Assembly: GCF_900184035.1 (NCBI RefSeq)
Contig: NZ_FXWP01000014.1
Coordinates: forward strand, 124,001 to 188,000
Direction of reading: 5' to 3'
From: Kosakonia pseudosacchari
Lineage (GTDB): Bacteria > Pseudomonadota > Gammaproteobacteria > Enterobacterales > Enterobacteriaceae
Length of the DNA stretch: 64,000 nt
A program made the position numbers and the translations under genes. The notes under the pieces were generated by a model, which saw only the letters and a list, made by a program, of their open reading frames with translations, did no database searches and was not told the origin of the DNA. Shown one piece after another: positions 57,253-64,000 of the stretch. Position 1 is the stretch's first letter. Every line of letters starts with the position of its first letter.

Positions 57253-58278
57253 ATGAAAGCGTTATCCAAACTGAAAGCGGAAGAAGGCATCTGGATGACC
57301 GACGTACCGGAGCCGGACGTTGGTCATAACGATCTGCTGATTAAAATTCGTAAAACCGCGATTTGCGGTACTGACGTGCATATCTACAACTGGGACGACT
57401 GGTCGCAAAAAACCATTCCTGTGCCGATGGTGGTCGGTCATGAATATGTCGGCGAAGTAGTGGGCATCGGCCAGGAAGTGAAGGGTTTTAAAATTGGCGA
57501 TCGCGTTTCCGGTGAAGGCCACATTACCTGCGGCCACTGCCGTAACTGCCGCGCCGGGCGTACGCACCTGTGCCGTAACACCACGGGAGTTGGCGTTAAC
57601 CGTCCGGGCTGTTTTGCTGAATACCTGGTGATCCCGGCGTTCAACGCTTTCAAAATCCCCGACAATATTTCTGATGATTTGGCGTCGATTTTCGATCCGT
57701 TTGGTAACGCGGTGCACACGGCGCTCTCCTTTGATTTAGTCGGCGAAGATGTGCTGGTCTCCGGCGCAGGCCCGATTGGTATTATGGCCGCGGCAGTGGC
57801 AAAACACGTTGGCGCACGTCATGTGGTGATCACCGATGTGAATGAGTACCGCCTCGATCTGGCGCGCAAAATGGGTGTGACCCGCGCGGTTAACGTCGCC
57901 AAAGAGAATCTGGCGGATGTGATGGCAGACCTGGGCATGACCGAAGGGTTCGACGTGGGTCTGGAGATGTCCGGCGCGCCGCCTGCGTTCCGTACGATGC
58001 TCGACACCATGAACCACGGTGGCCGTATTGCGATGCTGGGTATTCCGCCGTCCGATATGTCTATCGACTGGACTAAGGTCATCTTTAAGGGGCTGTTTAT
58101 CAAAGGGATTTACGGTCGTGAGATGTTTGAAACTTGGTATAAGATGGCCGCGCTGATCCAGTCTGGCTTGGATCTTTCCCCGATCATTACCCACCGTTTC
58201 AGCATTGATGAGTTCCAGCAGGGCTTCGACGCGATGCGCTCGGGGCAGTCCGGCAAAGTGATTCTGAGCTGGGATTAA
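57253..58278 (+). CDS. tdh: L-threonine 3-dehydrogenase
   Basis: A 341-residue zinc-dependent medium-chain dehydrogenase oxidising threonine to 2-amino-3-ketobutyrate with NAD. Catalytic zinc ligands lie in TAICGTD and [10 protein letters not shown], the structural zinc in [15 protein letters not shown], and the NAD fold in [15 protein letters not shown]. Its product feeds Kbl. In E. coli this operon is in the Lrp (leucine) regulon. A terminator follows directly. Confidence 0.97.
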   Translation: MKALSKLKAEEGIWMTDVPEPDVGHNDLLIKIRKTAICGTDVHIYNWDDWSQKTIPVPMVVGHEYVGEVVGIGQEVKGFKIGDRVSGEGHITCGHCRNCRAGRTHLCRNTTGVGVNRPGCFAEYLVIPAFNAFKIPDNISDDLASIFDPFGNAVHTALSFDLVGEDVLVSGAGPIGIMAAAVAKHVGARHVVITDVNEYRLDLARKMGVTRAVNVAKENLADVMADLGMTEGFDVGLEMSGAPPAFRTMLDTMNHGGRIAMLGIPPSDMSIDWTKVIFKGLFIKGIYGREMFETWYKMAALIQSGLDLSPIITHRFSIDEFQQGFDAMRSGQSGKVILSWD

Positions 58279-58283
58279 TGACG

Positions 58284-58309
58284 AAAAAGGCGCCTGTGGG
58301 CGCCTTTTT
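58284..58309. terminator. Terminator between tdh and yibQ
   Basis: AAAAAGGCGCC (58284-58294) pairs perfectly with GGCGCCTTTTT (58299-58309) around TGTG. The A- and T-runs on both sides let it serve both tdh and the convergent yibQ, which stops at 58315. Confidence 0.92.
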
Positions 58310-58314
58310 AATGC

Positions 58315-59256
58315 TTAAGGGTGGGTTGTTTTCCACCCTTGCCACTGATTCTGCATATAACGCACCAGCGTACTCTCGCCAACACTTTCACTGATTACGC
58401 TAAAGAAGCGGCTGGCATATACCGGTTCCGGTTTATGCTTCGCTTTACACAGTTTTACGCCGCGGAACGGATTACGCGGTGGCTGAACAGTGCCACCTGG
58501 CGGCGTGGCGTTGGGCGTTGAGGTATCTGTCTGCGGTTCATTGAGCAGGTCGCTTGGGCGCACCAGCGTAATATCGGCAGGCAGGCTTGAGAGCGCTTGC
58601 TGTAACACGCGAACGGTAGCGGGATGTGGATGACCAATCGCAATGGCGGAACCGTTGCGGCGCGCTAACTGTACGGCGCGGTCAAACTGACGGCGGATAT
58701 CGCCTTCGTTTTGCGTATCGTCGAGGAACACCTTGCGCTTAATGACTTTCACCCCGGTGCCGGAAGCGGCGCGCAGCGCCTGACTATTGCCGATAGTCAT
58801 GCTGTCAAGGAAATAGAGGTTGTAACGCTCCAGTGCCTGCATCACTTTCTGCATGCCAAACAGGCTTGACGTCATGGCGCTGCCCATATGGTTGTTCAGC
58901 CCGACGGCATACGGCACGTTGTTCACTGCATCGCTGATGATGCGCTCAATCTCTGCGCTGCTCATCTCCGGGCGCAGCGTGTCTTTTTCCAGCGGCTGTT
59001 TACTCAGCGGTGCCATTGGAAGATGGATCAGCACTTCATGCCCACTGTTGTGCGCTTTGGTCGCCATTTCCCGCGCATGCGTTGCATTGGGCAGCACCGC
59101 GACAGAGATCGCCTGCGGCATGGCCAGCACCTGGTTTTCAGTTTGTGGACGGTAGCCGAAATCGTCGATGACGATGGCCAGTTTCCCGGCGAATACCGGA
59201 ACGGAAAACGCCAGCACACTGGCGAGCGTCAAAACAATACGACGAAATTGAAGCAA
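58315..59256 (-). CDS. yibQ: Divergent polysaccharide deacetylase-family protein YibQ
   Basis: A 313-residue periplasmic protein with signal peptide (VLTLASVLAFSVPVFAG). Family motifs: LAIVIDDFGYR, EVLIHLPMAP and YAVGLNNHMGSAMTS. The divergent polysaccharide deacetylase (DUF610-type) fold keeps the barrel, but the substrate is unknown. The proline/threonine-rich stretch after residue 240 links a basic tail. It starts three bases after envC and is likely co-transcribed with it. Confidence 0.9.
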   Translation of the reverse strand: MLQFRRIVLTLASVLAFSVPVFAGKLAIVIDDFGYRPQTENQVLAMPQAISVAVLPNATHAREMATKAHNSGHEVLIHLPMAPLSKQPLEKDTLRPEMSSAEIERIISDAVNNVPYAVGLNNHMGSAMTSSLFGMQKVMQALERYNLYFLDSMTIGNSQALRAASGTGVKVIKRKVFLDDTQNEGDIRRQFDRAVQLARRNGSAIAIGHPHPATVRVLQQALSSLPADITLVRPSDLLNEPQTDTSTPNATPPGGTVQPPRNPFRGVKLCKAKHKPEPVYASRFFSVISESVGESTLVRYMQNQWQGWKTTHP

Positions 59257-59259
59257 ACC

Positions 59260-60525
59260 TTATCTTCCCAACCACGGTTGTGGATTGACCGCCTGACCCT
59301 GACGGCGAATTTCGAAATAGAGTGAAGGCCGGCCCTGACCGCCACTGCTCCCTACGAGGGCTATCGGCTGACCGGCGCGAACCTGGGTGCCTACGCTCAC
59401 CAGCGCGCTCTGGTTGTAACCGTAAAGGCTCATGTCGCCTTTGCCGTGTTCAACCACCACCACCAGACCATAGCCTTGCAGCCAGTCGGCTAAGATCACA
59501 CGTCCATCCGCGATGGCTTTCACTTCGCTGCCTTCAGACGCGCCGATAACAATCCCTTTCCAACGTAGCTCACCCTGCAGTTGTTCGCCATAACGGTGCA
59601 GCAACGGGCCGCGAACCGGCCAGACGGCCTGGCCTGACGGCGAGCCTAAACCGCCGGTGCGGGACATCAGCGAGCGTTCGCTCTCGGTAGGTTTATAGGT
59701 GGTGCCTTTACGGCTGGCTTCATTCTGGCGGTCACGCACCGCTTGCGCTTCGCGGGCTTCACGTTCGGCACGGGCTTTGGCGGCCGCTTCCGCACGGGCG
59801 AGGCGATCGCGCAAGCGAGATTCGTTGGCGCGCATTTCGCTGAGCTGTTGTTGACCTTCCTGAATGGACGATTCCAGACCAGAAAGGGTTTTCTGCCGCT
59901 CACTGCGCGCTTGTTCAAGTTTGGCCTGCTGCGCTTTTTGCTCATACAGCAGCGTTTGTTGCTGGCTCTGCTTCTCTTCCAGCTCGGATTTTTGCGTGGC
60001 GACCTCTTCGCGCGTCTGTTTCAACTGCGCGATGGTTTCCTGTCGCGCCTGGTTGAGATAACCAAAGTAGGCCTGCAAACGCTGGCCGCGCTGGCTCTCT
60101 TCACCGCTTAAAATCAGTTGGATCCCGGTGTGTGGCCCCTGACGGAACGCCGCATCAAGCTGTGCCGCGAGGTTGTGTTCCTGCGTGGTGCGCTGACGTT
60201 CCAGTTTGGCAATCGAGGCGTTCATCTCGGCGATCTGCTTATTGAGCTGGGCGAGGGTGTTTTGCGTTTCCCGTAACTGGCGAGTGGCGGCAGAGATGGC
60301 TTCTTCCTGTGCCTTTAACTGGGCAAGAAGGCCCGCGCGTTGCTGTTGTTGCTGGCGTACCGCGCGCTCTTTTTCAGCGATATCGGCCTGAATAGATTTG
60401 AGCTGATCGCGATCGTCCGCGTGGGCGGAAACGGCGCACAGCAATGCGCCAGCGCTGAGTGCGCTGGCGCAAAGAAAGGGTCGGATCCCGACCCATGTAA
60501 TTGAAAAAATCGCCTTTCCCCTCAT
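59260..60525 (-). CDS. envC: Murein hydrolase activator EnvC
   Basis: A 421-residue periplasmic protein (E. coli 419). It has a signal peptide ending SAHA, a long coiled coil (about 35-270) rich in Gln, Glu and Ala, and a C-terminal degenerate LytM domain (GIVIGASEGSEVKAIADGRV, EHGKGDMSLYGYNQSALV). The LytM zinc ligands are missing, as in active EnvC, which does not cut peptidoglycan itself but activates AmiA and AmiB at the septum under FtsEX control. It lies ten bases downstream of gpmI. Confidence 0.96.
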   Translation of the reverse strand: MRGKAIFSITWVGIRPFLCASALSAGALLCAVSAHADDRDQLKSIQADIAEKERAVRQQQQQRAGLLAQLKAQEEAISAATRQLRETQNTLAQLNKQIAEMNASIAKLERQRTTQEHNLAAQLDAAFRQGPHTGIQLILSGEESQRGQRLQAYFGYLNQARQETIAQLKQTREEVATQKSELEEKQSQQQTLLYEQKAQQAKLEQARSERQKTLSGLESSIQEGQQQLSEMRANESRLRDRLARAEAAAKARAEREAREAQAVRDRQNEASRKGTTYKPTESERSLMSRTGGLGSPSGQAVWPVRGPLLHRYGEQLQGELRWKGIVIGASEGSEVKAIADGRVILADWLQGYGLVVVVEHGKGDMSLYGYNQSALVSVGTQVRAGQPIALVGSSGGQGRPSLYFEIRRQGQAVNPQPWLGR

Positions 60526-60534
60526 GGGGAGCGA

Positions 60535-62082
60535 TTATTCCACGATGAACAGCGGCTTACCAGTCATCTCTTGCGGGATTTCCATGCCCATCAGCGCCAG
60601 CATCGTCGGCGCGATGTCGGAAAGTTTACCGCCGGAAACGGCTTTCAGCGCTTTGTCGCCGACATAGATCAGCGGCACCGGCAGGTTGGTATGCGCGGTG
60701 TGCGCCTGACCGGTTGACGGGTCACGCATCTGTTCCGCGTTACCGTGGTCGGCGGTGATCAGCATCTGGCCACCAACGGATTCCACCGCTTTGCTCACCT
60801 CTGCAACGCAATGATCCAGCGCTTCTACAGCGGCGACAGCGGCTTCAAACACGCCGGTATGACCAACCATATCGCCATTCGGATAGTTACAAATAATGGT
60901 GTCGTATTTACCGCTGGTGATCGCACCCACCAGTTTCTCGGTCAGCTCTGCGGAGCTCATTTCCGGTTGCAGATCGTAAGTCGCCACTTTCGGCGAGTTG
61001 ATCAGAATACGGTCTTCGCCCGGGAATGGCTCTTCTACGCCGCCGTTAAAGAAGAACGTGACGTGGGCATATTTTTCCGTTTCGGAAATACGCAACTGGG
61101 TTTTATGGTGTTTCGCCATCCACTCACCGAACGTGTTCGCCAGAGAAGCGGGTGGATAGGCGACGGCGGTTTTGATGTCGGCGGCATATTCGGTCAGCAT
61201 GACGAAATCGCCCAGCTTAACGATTTTCTTACGCGCGAAACCGTCGAAATCTGCGTTAACGAACGCACGGGTAATTTCGCGTGCGCGGTCGGCGCGGAAG
61301 TTCATGAAAATCAGCGCGTCGCCATCTTCCATTGCCGCATCAGGCTGGCCTGCGGCGCGAATGACGGTGGCTTTGACGAATTCGTCGTTCTCATCGCGAG
61401 CGTAAGCCGCTTGCAGACCCGCAACGGCGCTATCAAAGGTGAACTCGCCTTTGGCTTCGGTCATCAGGTTGTAAGCTTGTTCCACGCGATCCCAGCGGTT
61501 GTCGCGATCCATGGCGAAATAGCGGCCAATGATACTCGCAACACGGCCTTTACCCAGCGCGGCGAACTTGTCTTCGAATTTTTTCAGGGAAGATTCTGCG
61601 CTGCGCGGCGGTGTGTCGCGACCATCAAGGAAAGCGTGCAGATAGATTTTTTCCGCGCCGCGTTCTGCAGCCAGTTCCACCATCGCCAGAATGTGGTCTT
61701 CATGGCTGTGCACGCCGCCTGCGGAGAGCAGACCCATAATGTGCACGGCTTTGCCAGCGGCAACCGCTTTGTCTACCGCACCGGCCAGCACCGGGTTGCT
61801 AAAGAAAGTGCGCTCTTTAATCTCTTTATCCAGGCGAGTCAGATCCTGGTAAACAATACGTCCTGCGCCCAGGTTAACGTGGCCGACTTCGGAGTTGCCC
61901 ATCTGGCGATCCGGCAGGCCGACTTCGAGACCTGACGCGTCAATCAGCGTATGCGGGCGGGTTGCCCACAGTTTGTCCATTACCGGGGTTTTGGCGTTGA
62001 AAATAGCGTTATCCTGCTGGTCTTCACGGTAGCCGTAGCCATCCAGAATCACCAGTACCATAGGTTTTTTAGAAACCGACAT
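60535..62082 (-). CDS. gpmI: Cofactor-independent phosphoglycerate mutase
   Basis: A 515-residue, manganese-dependent enzyme interconverting 3- and 2-phosphoglycerate in glycolysis. [20 protein letters not shown] is the family start. The phosphoserine nucleophile is in [14 protein letters not shown], and the metal sites include [20 protein letters not shown] and [11 protein letters not shown]. It is the first gene of gpmI-envC-yibQ, and divergent from yibN. Confidence 0.97.
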   Translation of the reverse strand: MSVSKKPMVLVILDGYGYREDQQDNAIFNAKTPVMDKLWATRPHTLIDASGLEVGLPDRQMGNSEVGHVNLGAGRIVYQDLTRLDKEIKERTFFSNPVLAGAVDKAVAAGKAVHIMGLLSAGGVHSHEDHILAMVELAAERGAEKIYLHAFLDGRDTPPRSAESSLKKFEDKFAALGKGRVASIIGRYFAMDRDNRWDRVEQAYNLMTEAKGEFTFDSAVAGLQAAYARDENDEFVKATVIRAAGQPDAAMEDGDALIFMNFRADRAREITRAFVNADFDGFARKKIVKLGDFVMLTEYAADIKTAVAYPPASLANTFGEWMAKHHKTQLRISETEKYAHVTFFFNGGVEEPFPGEDRILINSPKVATYDLQPEMSSAELTEKLVGAITSGKYDTIICNYPNGDMVGHTGVFEAAVAAVEALDHCVAEVSKAVESVGGQMLITADHGNAEQMRDPSTGQAHTAHTNLPVPLIYVGDKALKAVSGGKLSDIAPTMLALMGMEIPQEMTGKPLFIVE

Positions 62083-62328
62083 TGCGACAACCTCATGCTC
62101 AGAAGACAAAAAAATTTGCGTAATTTTACTACAGCTGAATCGATAAAATAGCCGCAGAAGATCAAAGAAAGCGGCTGACCAACCCCTTGTTTGCGCGGCG
62201 ACGCTTTATTTTTTTTGTAACACTCCGCAGAAAATGCATTCCGTCGCGCTCGCTGGCTGTATTTGCCCCACTGCGCAGGTATACTCCTTGCTGGTTTTTA
62301 ATCACTAAGTCCGGAGTTGTAACCCCAG

Positions 62329-62760
62329 ATGCAAGAAATTATGCAATTTATTGGCCGCAACCCAATCCTGTGTATCGCCTGGATTGCGTTATTCGGTGCT
62401 GTGCTGTTTACCACTTTCAAGGGCATTGCGTCTAAAGTGAAAGTGATTTCTCGCGGCGAAGCTACGCGCCTCATTAATAAAGAAGATGCCGTGGTAGTGG
62501 ACTTACGCCAGCGTGATGATTTCCGTAAAGGTCACATCGCAGGCGCGGTGAATTTGCTGCCAAACGAGATCAAAGCCAATAATGTAGGTGAGCTTGAAAA
62601 ACACAAAAGCGCGCCGATTATCGTTGTTGATGGTACCGGCATGCAGGCCCAGACCCCGGCGAACGAGCTGGTGAAAGCCGGTTTCGAGAAGGTCTTTGTG
62701 CTGAAAGACGGCATCTCTGGCTGGATGGGCGAAAACCTGCCGTTAGTTCGCGGTAAATAA
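62329..62760 (+). CDS. yibN: Membrane-anchored rhodanese-like protein YibN
   Basis: A 143-residue protein with an N-terminal membrane helix ([20 protein letters not shown]) and a cytoplasmic rhodanese fold ([42 protein letters not shown], in parts). The active-site loop reads [10 protein letters not shown], with no cysteine at the sulfurtransferase position, and the only cysteine of the protein is in the membrane helix. As I recall, E. coli YibN has a cysteine in GMQCQ, which is alanine here. Sulfur transfer is therefore unlikely; YibN has been linked to membrane protein insertion. It leads yibN-grxC-secB-gpsA. Confidence 0.92.
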   Translation: MQEIMQFIGRNPILCIAWIALFGAVLFTTFKGIASKVKVISRGEATRLINKEDAVVVDLRQRDDFRKGHIAGAVNLLPNEIKANNVGELEKHKSAPIIVVDGTGMQAQTPANELVKAGFEKVFVLKDGISGWMGENLPLVRGK

Positions 62761-62791
62761 TTTACCCACGGGTAAACATCGGAGAAGAGAT

Positions 62792-63043
62792 ATGGCCAAT
62801 ATTGAGATCTACACGAAAGCGACTTGCCCGTTTTGCCACCGTGCAAAAGCGCTGTTGAGCAGCAAAGGCGTCGCTTTTGCTGAGCTGCCGATCGATGGCG
62901 ACATGGTAAAACGCGAAGAGATGATTCAACGTAGTGGCCGTACGACGGTTCCGCAGATTTTTATTGATGCGCAGCACATTGGCGGCTGCGACGATTTATA
63001 TGCGCTGGACGCGCGTGGCGGGCTGGATCCGCTGTTGCGTTAA
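62792..63043 (+). CDS. grxC: Glutaredoxin 3
   Basis: An 83-residue glutaredoxin with the dithiol active site CPFC in KATCPFCHRAKALL (CPYC in E. coli), the TVP cis-proline loop (GRTTVPQIFID) and GGCDDLYAL for glutathione binding. It reduces disulfides and glutathione mixed disulfides and can serve ribonucleotide reductase. It is 31 bases after yibN and 39 before secB. Confidence 0.97.
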   Translation: MANIEIYTKATCPFCHRAKALLSSKGVAFAELPIDGDMVKREEMIQRSGRTTVPQIFIDAQHIGGCDDLYALDARGGLDPLLR

Positions 63044-63082
63044 TGCTTTTAGAGCACTACAACACTAAAGGGTTATTCACTC

Positions 63083-63550
63083 ATGTCTGAACAAAACAAC
63101 ACCGAAATGACTTTCCAGATTCAGCGTATCTACACGAAAGATATCTCTTTCGAAGCGCCGAATGCGCCACATATCTTCCAGAAAGAGTGGCAGCCGGAAG
63201 TGAAACTGGATCTCGACACGGCCTCCACTCAGCTGGCGGAAGGTGTTTATGAAGTGGTTCTGCGCGTTACCGTGACCGCTTCTCTGGGCGAAGAAACTGG
63301 CTTCCTGTGCGAAGTGCAGCAGGGCGGTATCTTCTCTATCGACGGTATCGAAGGAACGCAGATGGCACACTGCCTGGGTGCATACTGCCCGAACATTCTG
63401 TTCCCGTATGCTCGCGAGTGCATTACCAGCCTGGTTTCCCGCGGTACGTTCCCGCAACTGAACCTTGCGCCAGTGAACTTTGATGCGCTGTTCATGAACT
63501 ACCTGCAACAGCAGACTGGCGAAGGTGCCGAACAACATCAGGATGCCTGA
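63083..63550 (+). CDS. secB: Protein-export chaperone SecB
   Basis: A 155-residue tetrameric chaperone, the E. coli length. It binds unfolded precursors and hands them to SecA. Conserved stretches are [39 protein letters not shown]-type [20 protein letters not shown] and the acidic SecA-binding surface. The C-terminal tail ends [10 protein letters not shown]. Its stop overlaps the gpsA start by one base (TGATG). Confidence 0.97.
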   Translation: MSEQNNTEMTFQIQRIYTKDISFEAPNAPHIFQKEWQPEVKLDLDTASTQLAEGVYEVVLRVTVTASLGEETGFLCEVQQGGIFSIDGIEGTQMAHCLGAYCPNILFPYARECITSLVSRGTFPQLNLAPVNFDALFMNYLQQQTGEGAEQHQDA

Positions 63551-64000
63551 TGAACGCACTTAATGCTGCAATGACTGTGATCGGTGCCGGCTCTTACGGC
63601 ACCGCTCTTGCCATCACGCTGGCAAGAAATGGCCACCCGGTTGTACTGTGGGGCCATGACCCCAAACATATCGCGACCCTGCAACATGACCGTTGCAACG
63701 CCGCGTTCCTCCCCGATGTGCCTTTCCCCGACACACTGCAATTAGAGAGCGATCTTGCCCGTGCGCTTTCCGCCAGCCGTAATATCCTGGTGGTGGTGCC
63801 AAGCCACGTCTTTGGCGATGTGTTAGCGCAAATTAAGCCGCTTATGCGTGATGACGCGCGTATTGTCTGGGCGACAAAGGGGCTTGAAGCTGAAACCGGG
63901 CGTCTGCTCGAAGAGGTGGCGCGCGAGATATTAGGTCCGGATATTCCGCTGGCGGTGATTTCCGGCCCGACATTTGCCAAAGAGCTGGCGGCGGGTCTGC
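63550..64000 (+). CDS. gpsA: Glycerol-3-phosphate dehydrogenase [NAD(P)+] (partial, runs off the window)
   Basis: The first 150 residues of GpsA, which makes sn-glycerol-3-phosphate from DHAP for phospholipid synthesis. The Rossmann motif [19 protein letters not shown], then [21 protein letters not shown] and [15 protein letters not shown] are as in E. coli. The window ends in frame and there is no sign of truncation. ATG 63550 overlaps the secB stop, so translation is coupled. Confidence 0.97.
   Translation, partial: MNALNAAMTVIGAGSYGTALAITLARNGHPVVLWGHDPKHIATLQHDRCNAAFLPDVPFPDTLQLESDLARALSASRNILVVVPSHVFGDVLAQIKPLMRDDARIVWATKGLEAETGRLLEEVAREILGPDIPLAVISGPTFAKELAAGL

Noticed and set aside
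60745-61935. Long + strand frame antisense to gpmI
   Set aside because: Shadow of gpmI, which is intact and conserved; the antisense translation has no recognisable domain.

Overview
This is a 64-kb chromosomal window from a gamma-proteobacterium of the order Enterobacterales. Gene order from selC to gpsA (selC, yicH, xanP, recG-trmH-spoT-rpoZ-gmk, ligB, yicG, yicC, rph, pyrE, slmA, dut, coaBC, radC, rpmBG, mutM, coaD, waa cluster, hldD, kbl, tdh, yibQ, envC, gpmI, yibN, grxC, secB, gpsA) is the classic enteric order, and the proteins match E. coli lengths almost residue for residue. Several features point away from E. coli towards the Klebsiella/Enterobacter/Kosakonia side: waaE next to waaA, a WabG-like transferase after waaQ, lpxO beside selC, no gltS between recG and xanP, no dinD, and a Tat-type lactonase gene between pyrE and slmA. 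The genus is an inference.

Layout. 1-4346 is accessory DNA: a LuxR-type regulator behind an RfaH ops/JUMPstart-like leader, an Old Yellow Enzyme reductase, a small secreted protein, a SymE-like toxin with a divergent ribbon-helix-helix gene, and an unrecognised AT-rich gene. 4362-6717 is a small integrase-less island bounded by a 21-bp repeat of the 3' end of the selenocysteine tRNA gene. It carries an orphan type VI secretion Hcp, a DUF4225 effector candidate and a convergent small membrane protein. 6697-20085 is core: selC, lpxO, yicH, xanP (with a perfect PurR box), the gmk-rpoZ-spoT-trmH-recG set, ligB and yicG.

About 20360-33000 is a 12.6-kb P4/PICI-like satellite element at the 3' end of yicC. 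It has a P4-type tyrosine integrase beside yicC, AlpA, a Bro-N protein, an Icd/Ash-like protein, a tightly coupled string of small genes and a zinc-finger/Toprim/DUF927 primase-helicase. Two separate repeat arrays follow the primase (an ACTGCGNA family and a GAGACAA family enclosed by a perfect 31-bp inverted repeat), which look like a replication origin. The far end holds a two-gene cargo, DUF3800 plus a small partner, with the architecture of a defence or toxin module. No capsid, terminase or lysis genes are visible, so the element would depend on a helper.

33000-64000 is core metabolism and envelope biogenesis: YicC/RNase PH/PyrE, SlmA, Dut/CoaBC, RadC/RpmB/RpmG/MutM/CoaD, then the LPS inner-core block. 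WaaA adds Kdo; HldD, WaaC, WaaF and WaaQ make and add heptose; WaaE and WabG-like decorate it. A lower-GC outer-core block (a phosphoethanolamine transferase, two glycosyltransferases, WaaL) and a GT4 transferase on the opposite strand are the strain-variable part. The window ends inside gpsA.

The best candidates for new biology are the satellite's dual-array origin, its DUF3800 cargo pair, the selC-bounded Hcp/DUF4225 islet, and the ops-led LuxR gene.
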